Under the pieces are notes generated by a model. That model searched no databases, was not told where the DNA came from, and saw only the letters and a program-made list of their open reading frames with translations. The translations under genes and the position numbers were made by a program. Below, piece by piece: positions 14,201 to 20,364 of a DNA stretch of 40,899 bases (the first letter of the stretch is position 1; every line of letters starts with the position of its first letter). The stretch comes from a virus, in IMG/VR virus record IMGVR_UViG_3300035071_000024, positions 1 to 40,899 of that record; one strand, written 5' to 3'.

Positions 14201-14561
14201 GGAAGCGCGCCGGAAGCAGGCGGCGGAAACTGCGCTCGCGCCGCAGGCGCTTGCGCGTTGGGCGACGTTCGAAAGCCTATGGCCATGCACGCCGCGCGAA
14301 TCCAAGCGCGCACGCGCGACTTTCTTGGCGCTATCAGAAGATGCGCAGGCGCAGGCCATCGAATGCGCGCCGGCTTATATCGCCAACCGCCAATCGCGCC
14401 ATTATCGAATTCGCCCCGCGCAATATTGGCTCGAAGCGGAAGGATGGAAATTTATCCGTCCCGCGAATTTGCGCGGTCGCATAAATCCCGCAGTCGGCGG
14501 CGATAGCCCCAGTGTTCCGGGTCAGAGCTCTCTCGCTCCAGCGTGCGGATCCGGAAAATGA
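14076..14561 (+). CDS. Protein with replication-initiator-like C-terminal domain
   Basis: 161 residues. The N-terminal 41 are identical to the gene at 13370. From about 60 to 130 the pattern W-TFESLWP, then ATFLALSEDAQAQAIECAPA, YIANR and YWLEAEGWKFI matches the C-terminal domain of the replication protein encoded at 23270 (W-AFRKLWP, VFLRLSVVEQGAAIDAAPGY, WLKGEGW). It lacks that protein's N-terminal HTH domain. It may modulate replication by competing for the initiator's partner, or be a leftover of recombination. The last 110 bases overlap a minus-strand gene. Start: ATGA junction within the repeat. Confidence 0.7.
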   Translation: MNGARNLRSPTPFIAGTHMMQGILDSFLIGLWRAICAAERRAEARRKQAAETALAPQALARWATFESLWPCTPRESKRARATFLALSEDAQAQAIECAPAYIANRQSRHYRIRPAQYWLEAEGWKFIRPANLRGRINPAVGGDSPSVPGQSSLAPACGSGK

Positions 14562-14763
14562 CTTCTCCTGCCGCGGTCGGCTCCATTTGCCGGATGATTT
14601 CGATAATTGCGTCCGTTAACGCCAGGATCTGGTCGACGGCGTCATCGATGTCGCGGTCGTGTTCGGACACATCGGATCGCAGGTCTTCGACGATCTCGCG
14701 CACCGGACAAACGTGTCCCTCCGCGCTATTGGCGGCGAGAGCGGATTCTTCATTTTCCGACAT
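14452..14763 (-). CDS. Small acidic protein, minus-strand cassette gene 2
   Basis: 103 residues. ATG 14763 follows GTGGAG. The sequence MSENEESALAANSAEGHVCP, then REIVEDLRSDVSEHDRDIDD and DQILALTDAIIEIIRQMEPT is acidic and helical, with a basic C-terminus (RRRLRDLCDRANSRDG). A conserved hairpin lies upstream as for gene 1. Not recognised. The two minus-strand genes differ in sequence but share their leader, which points to exchange of coding content behind a fixed leader. Confidence 0.6.
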   Translation of the reverse strand: MSENEESALAANSAEGHVCPVREIVEDLRSDVSEHDRDIDDAVDQILALTDAIIEIIRQMEPTAAGEVIFRIRTLERESSDPEHWGYRRRLRDLCDRANSRDG

Positions 14764-14795
14764 GCTGTTCTCCACTGGCTGTATCGGGTCGGCGA

Positions 14796-14943
14796 GGAAA
14801 TGCGCCGGGGCTGCAGGCGAATCGCGGCCCCAGCGCACGCCCAGGATACATGCGGCGCTCTTCGCCGTTGCGGCGGCCGGGGACGCGAGACCTGCCCCGC
14901 CCGCCGATCGCGCCAACCCTCACTATCCCGAGGCGGCGGAATG
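14796..14943 (-). repeat. Junction repeat, copy C, with leader hairpin
   Basis: Aligns to 13931-14078 at a constant offset of 865. The hairpin is kept (GCGCCGGGGCTGC at 14802-14814 pairing with GCGGCCCCAGCGC) with one mismatch and one G-U pair on the + strand. Copy C ends at the ATGA start of the gene at 14941, after which similarity stops. Confidence 0.82.
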
Positions 14944-15792
14944 AGCGACGCGCGGGGCTGCATGAGCAAAAGGTCCTTTTCCCTTAATCATATGAGGCTT
15001 CAGGTGACGCTCGCTCGCGCCCAGAGATTTCAGGACCGCAAGAGCGCCCCGCCTGGTGCGGAAAGTCGTCCGATCCCGATCGCCTATGGCCCCCCTCGGA
15101 AGATTTGGACGCCCGATTTCACGCATCGCGTGGCCCCTGCCTATATCGAAGCCAAATGGGTTGGCACGACGTTGCACCCGCGCAGCGGAAACCCGGTGCT
15201 GCTGCTGCAAACGCCGGGTGGTGAGATGCGCTTTCACCTTTCGCCGTCCTGCGGCGCGAGCATCGTCGAAGAGGGCGCCGACTTTTGGCTTCATCGGAGC
15301 TTGATAAGCTCCCATTCGGTGAGCTCTGCGGGGATCCCGCATCGCGAGGGATCGCATCCGGACGAAGGCCTGCGCGTATACCCCAAGATCAATTTCTCCA
15401 CCGCCGTTTGTGGTGAAGAATATGAGCCCAGCGGCGTCCCATCGAACATCGGACGCCAGCGGCCACGGAAGCCCCGTATTTCGAATATTCCGCATCGGCT
15501 CTCAAATCTCCAAAAAACCTGCATGTCGTGGCTCCGAGGACTTTGTGAAAAGCTCGGCATTCTCGGCCGTCGCGCCAGCCGCGTCAAAAGCGCAGCGCAA
15601 CAGGTCCCGACCGGAGAAGGCCGCCGCGCCGTCGCGGCCGATCTCTGCGCCCGCATTTCCCGCGATCTCGGCGCGCTGCGCTTCCTCTGCGACGAGGCGG
15701 GGCTCGACGCGGAAGAAGATTTCATCGCTGAGGCGATTTCCGAGTTTGAGGATCTCTCCGCGCGTCTCGCTGAGACCGCGAAGTGGGGTTGA
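14941..15792 (+). CDS. Hypothetical protein
   Basis: 283 residues from ATG 14941 at the third ATGA junction. The first half carries strand-rich sequence (AYIEAKWVGTTLHPRSGNPV, LLLQTPGGEMRFHLSP), and the last 90 residues are helical and acidic (LDAEEDFIAEAISEFEDLSA). The middle (about 125-190) is low in recognisable structure, so this could be two genes fused or a frame-damaged gene, with an alternative internal start at 15523 that has no ribosome site. No family recognised. A hairpin follows the stop directly. Confidence 0.6.
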   Translation: MSDARGCMSKRSFSLNHMRLQVTLARAQRFQDRKSAPPGAESRPIPIAYGPPRKIWTPDFTHRVAPAYIEAKWVGTTLHPRSGNPVLLLQTPGGEMRFHLSPSCGASIVEEGADFWLHRSLISSHSVSSAGIPHREGSHPDEGLRVYPKINFSTAVCGEEYEPSGVPSNIGRQRPRKPRISNIPHRLSNLQKTCMSWLRGLCEKLGILGRRASRVKSAAQQVPTGEGRRAVAADLCARISRDLGALRFLCDEAGLDAEEDFIAEAISEFEDLSARLAETAKWG

Positions 15793-15819
15793 GCGGGGGC
15801 GTTCCCCCGCGTGCGTTTT
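15793..15819 (+). terminator. Probable terminator after the cassette array
   Basis: Stem GCGGGGG/CCCCCGC (15793-15799, 15804-15810), loop CGTT, starting on the base after the stop codon of the previous gene, then GTGCGTTTTA. The T-tract is short and displaced, so efficiency may be partial, leaving room for antitermination. Confidence 0.55.
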
Positions 15820-15918
15820 ACGTAAGGCGTCAGAGCGGGTGGCAGCCCGCATCCGACGCGAGTTGATTGGGAACGAGTAAGCAAAACCTCCTCCATGCCG
15901 GGCATTCTGACATGGGAG

Positions 15919-15949
15919 TTTTTGCAGGTGTGCAAAAAGCGTTTGCAAA
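15919..15949. promoter_or_regulatory. Palindromic sites upstream of the 15961 gene
   Basis: TTTTTGCA (15919-15926) and TGCAAAAA (15931-15938) form a perfect 8-bp inverted repeat with spacer GGTG, followed by the palindrome TTTGCAAA (15942-15949). They lie immediately before a small HTH-like gene, as expected of operators for an autoregulator. The motif differs from the GAAC-N5-GTTC operators. Confidence 0.6.
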
Positions 15950-15960
15950 AGGGCAAAGCG

Positions 15961-16296
15961 ATGAACGCCGAAATTTTCGTCGACGATGCGCGCGAGCGCG
16001 TGAAGGAGATGGTCCGGTGGGAAAGCCGCGGGCCCGGCGACATCGAAAATGCGATGCTGCGCATCGCCGGACATACGAGCGTCCCCTATGGCGAACTCTG
16101 GAAACTGCGCTACCGGCCGGGCAAGTCGATCGACGCCCATATCTACGCCGCCATCGTGCTCGGCTACGAGCAATGGCGCGAGCATCAGCGCCGGGAATTC
16201 CTCGACGAGCGCGGCGCGGCAAACCCGCAGAGCCTCCTTGCTCGCCTATTTGTTCGCGCGGCTGATGCTGTGGCTGGCCAGGAGGATAGACCGTGA
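15961..16296 (+). CDS. Small HTH-like regulator candidate
   Basis: 111 residues from ATG 15961; a longer version from 15895 would read through the palindromes and is unlikely. The core GPGDIENAMLRIAGHTSVPY, then GELWKLRYRPGKSIDAHIYA resembles a short helix-turn-helix family seen in rhizobial and other alphaproteobacterial genomes. Tandem palindromes just upstream support autoregulation. The C-terminus is a charged helix. GTGA overlap with the next gene. Confidence 0.7.
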   Translation: MNAEIFVDDARERVKEMVRWESRGPGDIENAMLRIAGHTSVPYGELWKLRYRPGKSIDAHIYAAIVLGYEQWREHQRREFLDERGAANPQSLLARLFVRAADAVAGQEDRP

Positions 16297-16607
16297 CCGC
16301 GCGCAAGTCTGACAACGCCCGGCGGCGGAAGACGACTCCGGCCGCGTCCCCTCTTACGCAAGCCGTAAGAGCCTTCAACGCGGCGGACTTCGCAACGGTT
16401 CCGTTCGGAGGAAGCCGAGCGGTCCGGGCGGACGAGAGCGCGTGCGACGCCGCGGCGCTGCGCACGCATCTCGCGGCCTTTCGCGACGATCTTATGCGCG
16501 AAGGTCATTGCGAAGCGGCGCGCGGCATGACGCGATTGCTTCGCGACTTCGATTTTCTCACGCGTGGAATGGATCGCGCGCGCAGGGCGTCCGGCGTGAG
16601 AGTGTGA
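16293..16607 (+). CDS. Hypothetical basic helical protein
   Basis: 104 residues from GTG 16293 (GTGA overlap). Basic N-terminus (MTARKSDNARRRKTTPAASP), then helical (LRTHLAAFRDDLMREGHCEA, ARGMTRLLRDFDFL). Probably DNA- or RNA-associated given the charge. An inverted repeat, CTCTTACG / CGTAAGAG, lies inside its coding sequence near 16350. Not recognised. Confidence 0.65.
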   Translation: MTARKSDNARRRKTTPAASPLTQAVRAFNAADFATVPFGGSRAVRADESACDAAALRTHLAAFRDDLMREGHCEAARGMTRLLRDFDFLTRGMDRARRASGVRV

Positions 16608-16634
16608 TGTGCGCGCGGGCAAATGGAGACGTCA

Positions 16635-16826
16635 ATGGATAAAATTTCCGGTTTCAAGTTCGAGCTCAAGCAGATCGTGAAATTGGTCGAGTCCGACGAA
16701 TCTGGCGGCGTGATCGGGCGGACCGAATACACGAGCGGCAACAATACCTATCTCGTGCGCTACCGCGCGAGCGACGGCCGGCAGGTCGAGTGCTGGTGGG
16801 CGGAAGACGCGCTCGCGGCGGCCTGA
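16635..16826 (+). CDS. Small beta-barrel-like protein
   Basis: 63 residues. ATG 16635 is chosen because TGGAGA precedes it at the proper spacing; the in-frame ATG at 16623 lacks one. The sequence FKFELKQIVKLVESDESGGV, then IGRTEYTSGNNTYLVRYRAS and VECWWAEDALA reads like a five-strand SH3/KOW-like barrel found in many phage small proteins. Function unknown. It is the last gene before a terminator. Confidence 0.75.
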   Translation: MDKISGFKFELKQIVKLVESDESGGVIGRTEYTSGNNTYLVRYRASDGRQVECWWAEDALAAA

Positions 16827-17173
16827 CGGTCGTCTGACAAGAGCTTCTGCCGGCGTGACATCCGGCCGGAGACGGAAGCAAGGCTGTCGCTTCCGTGCCC
16901 TCCTTGGGCGTTTCCTCCCTGACTTGGGCGGCCGTCTCCTACGGCCGCCCCTTTTTGGGGAGTTTCCGTGAGTGGTTGGGCGTCGCCCAGAGCGAGCGGG
17001 AAAATGAGTTTCGAGCTTGCGTCGGCGTCTCGCGCCGATGGGACGGGTCTGCGGCGTGCGCCCGGCAAGACAGACGCCGCGTTGTTTCGTTCTGTTGCGA
17101 GCGTGGCGTTCGAGTTTCCTGGCCGTGGCGGCTGACGAACGCCACGGCCAGGATCGTTTCACCGAGGGCCCGC
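16827..17173. other. Structured noncoding interval
   Basis: 347 bases with no convincing gene but four inverted repeats in series: GCCGG/CCGGC (16849-16853, 16862-16866), ACGGAAGC/GCTTCCGT (16872-16879, 16889-16896), a terminator (16926-16956) and the 12-bp stem CTGGCCGTGGCG/CGCCACGGCCAG (17119-17130, 17140-17151). It could hold a regulatory RNA, a processed leader or tandem terminators. No promoter with a good consensus was seen. Confidence 0.6.
16926..16956 (+). terminator. Rho-independent terminator
   Basis: Perfect 10-bp stem GGGCGGCCGT/ACGGCCGCCC (16926-16935, 16941-16950), loop CTCCT, then CTTTTT. It ends the transcript of the 15961-16826 genes; expression of the replication genes beyond it needs a new promoter or antitermination. 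Confidence 0.88.
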
Positions 17174-17380
17174 ATGCGACGCGATCTCTTTTCCGACACC
17201 CCTGCCCCGCGCGCGCCGGACGCCAAGCGAGCGGATGGGCCTGCCCAGAGCGAGCGTCCGAGGGGCGCGCCCGTCGCGCATCGCTGCGCCGTGTGCGGCG
17301 GCTTCGCGCCCTTCGGCGAGGGCCTGCCGCATCGCGGGGAGCGTGTCGTCTATTACTGCCGGGAGCATAAACCGCAATGA
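17174..17380 (+). CDS. Small zinc-finger-like protein
   Basis: 68 residues from ATG 17174. A basic, Pro-rich start is followed by CAVCGGFAPFGEGL, then YYCREH, a CX2C ... CX2H arrangement suited to one zinc ion. Comparable small zinc proteins are common in alphaproteobacterial prophages. ATGA overlap with the next gene. Exact role unknown. Confidence 0.72.
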   Translation: MRRDLFSDTPAPRAPDAKRADGPAQSERPRGAPVAHRCAVCGGFAPFGEGLPHRGERVVYYCREHKPQ

Positions 17381-17964
17381 GCACTATCGAAGCGAAAGAA
17401 ACCAAATCGCGCGTCTGCATTTGCGACGAAACCATCGACGTCGACGCACGTCTCGATTGCCGCGACGATGTGGATCGGCTCATCGAGCGGATTCAGTATG
17501 CGGCCGATTTTATGTGGCCGGCGGAGGCCTGTGCGATCGCGTCCGCAATTGTCGGCGCGGAAGCCGCGGCCGCCGAGATTGCCGAATCCATTGAAGGAGG
17601 ATTGACGCAGGCGGCCGATGAGCCGCAGCCGCCACGCCAGAGCGCCGCGCCGGCCCTCGATGATCAGGCTGAAGCGCAGGATGAATCGGCGCCGCCACTC
17701 ACCCTCGCCGAGATTCTCGCGCAGGCGAAGGATGGCCCGCTCACCGTCGAGGCCATCGATCGCGTCGTCGCCGAGCAATTGGCGGATGACGAATTCGAGA
17801 AGCTTTCGCCGGCGCAGGCGGAAGCCGTCGCGCTGAAGCGGATCGGCCTTTCGGCATTGCAGACCGCCGTTGCGTTGGGTGTGCCAAGCGAACAATCGAT
17901 CTGGGCTCGGCTCTCGAAAGCGAAAGAGCGGGGCGTGACCGTCGAGCGGGAGCGCGCCGCGTGA
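17377..17964 (+). CDS. Two-part protein with C-terminal HTH-like domain
   Basis: 195 residues. The N-terminal half begins with an acidic section containing two Cys (VCICDETIDVDARL), then an Ala/Pro/Gln-rich linker (about 80-108). The C-terminal 75 residues (IDRVVAEQLADDEFEKLSPA, LKRIGLSALQTAVALGV) align with most of the next gene's product, ending in the same VERERAA. The shared unit looks like an HTH. ATGA and GTGA overlaps on either side. Confidence 0.78.
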   Translation: MSTIEAKETKSRVCICDETIDVDARLDCRDDVDRLIERIQYAADFMWPAEACAIASAIVGAEAAAAEIAESIEGGLTQAADEPQPPRQSAAPALDDQAEAQDESAPPLTLAEILAQAKDGPLTVEAIDRVVAEQLADDEFEKLSPAQAEAVALKRIGLSALQTAVALGVPSEQSIWARLSKAKERGVTVERERAA

Positions 17965-18263
17965 GCGCCGCCGCATTGAGCGACATGGCGCGCAAGGTGA
18001 TGTCAGTCGATGGCGTTCTGCGCCGGATTGATCTTGGCGCGCTCGATCGCGCGACCATCGCCACGGTCGTCGCGGAGCAATTGAGCGATGATGAATTCGA
18101 CGCATTGACCGGCGCGCAGGCGAAGGCCGTGTCGCTGCGACGGCTCGGGCTGACATCCGTGCAATGCGCGGATGCGCTGGAGATCAATCAGACGGCGGTC
18201 AATCATTATCTCGCCGCGGCCGCGAAGCGCGGCGTCGTCGTCGAGCGGGAGCGCGCCGCGTGA
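17961..18263 (+). CDS. HTH-like protein, tandem paralogue of the preceding C-terminal domain
   Basis: 100 residues from GTG 17961. ATVVAEQLSDDEFDALTGAQ, then VSLRRLGLTSVQCADALEIN and QTAVNHYLAAAAKRG has a helix-turn-helix pattern. It is similar to residues 121-195 of the upstream protein and ends identically. A 26-bp stretch spanning the stop/start junction (17941-17966 and 18240-18265) is identical, so the domain arose by tandem duplication or was homogenised by gene conversion. Likely a regulator or replication accessory protein. Confidence 0.75.
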   Translation: MSAAALSDMARKVMSVDGVLRRIDLGALDRATIATVVAEQLSDDEFDALTGAQAKAVSLRRLGLTSVQCADALEINQTAVNHYLAAAAKRGVVVERERAA

Positions 18264-19354
18264 GCAAGCCGCGCCGGCGCAGCCATGCCGTCGCCGCCCT
18301 GCCGCCGCCCGAGGATGCGGCGTCGGAGAGCTATGCCGAGAGCGGCGTCGCCTTTTACGACGCGGCGATCGCGGCGCTCTCGACCGCGACGCTCGCCGAA
18401 TCGAAAGAAATGCTGGCGAAGGGAGAATCCGTCGAGCTCTTCGCCAAGAGCGCGCGCAACCCAGAACTGCTCGATCGCGCGGTCGCCGTCTCGCTCGCCG
18501 CACAGCGACGCGCGGGGGAATTGCTGCGGCGGATGGCGGACGATGGCGAGCGAGAGACGCGCGGCGGCGATCGAAAATCAAAGTCGCGCGAAAAGACTTT
18601 GATCACGCTTGAGTCGCTCGGCGTGACGAAGACGCAATCGCAGAAATGGCAGCAGCTCGCGGGCTTGTCGAAGCCCGATTTCGAAGAGCGCGTCGCCGAG
18701 CGCCAGAAGGAGGCGCGGCGCGCCCTCGACGGCTCACGCGCCGAGCGCCAGGCGGAGAAGAAGAAACGCCGCCAAGAGCGCGAGCAAGAGCTTGCTGAAA
18801 ATATTCGCGCGCTGCCCAGCAAAAAATACGGCGTGATCTATGCGGACCCGGAATGGCGTTTCGAGACATTCTCGCGCGAAACGGGCCTCGATCGCGCGGC
18901 GGATAATCACTATCCGACGTCGAGCTTGGAAGAGATTTGCGCGCGCGACGTCGGCTCGATTGCGGCGGATGATTGCGTGCTCTTTTTGTGGGTGACGGGG
19001 CCGATGCTGGCGAATGGCGCGTTCCTGCGCGTGCTGGAGGCATGGGGCTTCGAAGGCAAGTCGCGCTTCGTATGGGGAAAGGAAATCCCCGGCAATGGCT
19101 ATTGGGTGATCGATGATGCGGAAGAGCTGATCATCGCGACGCGCGGGAATGTCCCGTGCCCGGCGATGGGCGATCAGTTCCGCGCGCTGCAATGCGTCGC
19201 CAAGACCGATCATTCCGCCAAGCCGGAGCGCTTCGCCGAAATCATCGAAAGCTATTTCCCCAATCTTCCAAAGATCGAACTCAATCGGCGCGGTCCGCCG
19301 CGGCCGGGCTGGGATGCTTGGGGGAATGAGGCGGAAGAAGGAGAGCAGCCATGA
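18260..19354 (+). CDS. MT-A70 family adenine methyltransferase with DPEW motif
   Basis: 364 residues from GTG 18260, which uses the duplicated GTGA junction. Residues 1-180 are helical and charged (AFYDAAIAALSTATLAESKE, then a ParB-like piece VSLAAQRRAGELLRRM and a Lys/Arg/Glu-rich coiled coil). The methylase domain starts at about 185: YADPEWRFE (DPEW at 196-199, where the usual MT-A70 motif is DPPW), AADNHYPTSSLEEI, DDCVLFLWVTGPM, ATRGNVPCP, KPERFAEIIESYFPN. It should methylate adenine N6 in DNA. Role: probably protection from restriction, or epigenetic control of phage genes. Confidence 0.92.
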   Translation: MSKPRRRSHAVAALPPPEDAASESYAESGVAFYDAAIAALSTATLAESKEMLAKGESVELFAKSARNPELLDRAVAVSLAAQRRAGELLRRMADDGERETRGGDRKSKSREKTLITLESLGVTKTQSQKWQQLAGLSKPDFEERVAERQKEARRALDGSRAERQAEKKKRRQEREQELAENIRALPSKKYGVIYADPEWRFETFSRETGLDRAADNHYPTSSLEEICARDVGSIAADDCVLFLWVTGPMLANGAFLRVLEAWGFEGKSRFVWGKEIPGNGYWVIDDAEELIIATRGNVPCPAMGDQFRALQCVAKTDHSAKPERFAEIIESYFPNLPKIELNRRGPPRPGWDAWGNEAEEGEQP

Positions 19355-19797
19355 GTGAAGGTTTTGTCCCGCTTTGCTATGTCGATGAAATCACGCCGCC
19401 GCCGCGCGAGCATCCGAATAATTGGATTCTAAAGATCGGCGAGCTGTTTTATCTGGATACGCCAGACGATTTTTATACCGACAAAGAGACGGGCCCAGAT
19501 CCGCTTTTCGATGGTCGAATTTATGGTTTCGAGCGCCTCGAAAGTTTCGGCGACGCGGTGCTGACGATTAAGGACGACAAAAGCTACGCCCTCGACAAAG
19601 ACATGCCGGCGGGAGCTGAATCTGTCTACGCGCCATGCGATACCGATACGCTCAGCGGTAGCATTGAAGAGCTTATCGAAAACTGCAGCGATGATCTCGG
19701 CCCCGGAGATCATTCGATCGAATATTTTTCATGGGTTAGCGAGCAATGGCGTTTTGACGCGGCGACCGGTGTGTTTGCGAAGGTTCCGGTCCAATGA
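19351..19797 (+). CDS. Hypothetical acidic protein
   Basis: 148 residues, strongly acidic with many aromatics (NNWILKIGELFYLDTPDDFY, IEYFSWVSEQWRFD). No Cys cluster or membrane segment. ATGA overlaps join it to the methylase before and the HD protein after. Acidic, compact phage early proteins can act as DNA mimics or inhibitors, but that is speculation here. Not recognised. Confidence 0.75.
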   Translation: MSEGFVPLCYVDEITPPPREHPNNWILKIGELFYLDTPDDFYTDKETGPDPLFDGRIYGFERLESFGDAVLTIKDDKSYALDKDMPAGAESVYAPCDTDTLSGSIEELIENCSDDLGPGDHSIEYFSWVSEQWRFDAATGVFAKVPVQ

Positions 19798-20342
19798 GCC
19801 GCGGCGACTGGATTCAGACCTTTACGGGCCGCGCCTTCTATCCATGCGATCCGCGCCCGGAAGACGTGTGCATGCGCGACATCGCGCATGCGCTCTCGCA
19901 TCTCTGTCGTTTCGGCGGCCATTCGCGCCACTTTTACAGCGTCGCAGAGCATAGTTCGGTATTGTGCGAATATTTCCTTGAGCGCAGTCAACGTGACCTT
20001 GCGCGATGGGCGCTGTTGCATGACGCCTCCGAGGCCTATCTCGTCGACGTTCCGCGCCCGATCAAGCCGTCACTGCCGGCGTATCGCGTGCACGAAACGC
20101 GCGTCATGGCCGCCGTCTGCGCGCATTTCGGCCTGCCGGCCGAAGAGCCGGAGGCTGTTCGCGACGCCGATCGGCGCATCCTGACAGATGAAGCGCGCGC
20201 GCTGATGGCGCCGCCGTCGATGCAATGGGTGGCGGTACGCGAGCCGCTCGGCGTCAATATCATCGGCGTGAGGCCGGATGTCGCGCGCGCGACATTCTGG
20301 AGGCTGGCGCTCGAGCTATTCGATCTGGCGGGCGTGGAATGA
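19794..20342 (+). CDS. HD-domain phosphohydrolase (YfbR-like nucleotidase)
   Basis: 182 residues. The HD signature is clear: IAHALSHLCRFGGH, FYSVAEHS (His53), ALLHDASEAYLVDVPRPIK (His76-Asp77, Asp85). Family members hydrolyse deoxynucleoside monophosphates or related nucleotides using a divalent metal. In a phage replication operon it would adjust nucleotide pools. The opening GDWIQTFTGRAFYPCDPRPE is typical of phage members. ATGA overlap with the upstream gene; the next gene begins 22 bp after its stop. Confidence 0.9.
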   Translation: MSRGDWIQTFTGRAFYPCDPRPEDVCMRDIAHALSHLCRFGGHSRHFYSVAEHSSVLCEYFLERSQRDLARWALLHDASEAYLVDVPRPIKPSLPAYRVHETRVMAAVCAHFGLPAEEPEAVRDADRRILTDEARALMAPPSMQWVAVREPLGVNIIGVRPDVARATFWRLALELFDLAGVE

Positions 20343-20364
20343 TGGCTCGAGAGCGGAGCGCAGA

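Noticed and set aside
14558-14944. Plus-strand frame opposite the second minus-strand gene
   Set aside because: Ser/Arg-rich antisense composition; the minus strand encodes the more protein-like sequence with a good ribosome site.
14923-15495. Minus-strand frame across the 14941 gene
   Set aside because: Arg-rich, no ribosome site, and opposite a plus-strand frame with better composition and an ATGA start.
16350-16372. CTCTTACG/CGTAAGAG inverted repeat as a terminator
   Set aside because: It lies inside a coding gene and lacks a T-tract.
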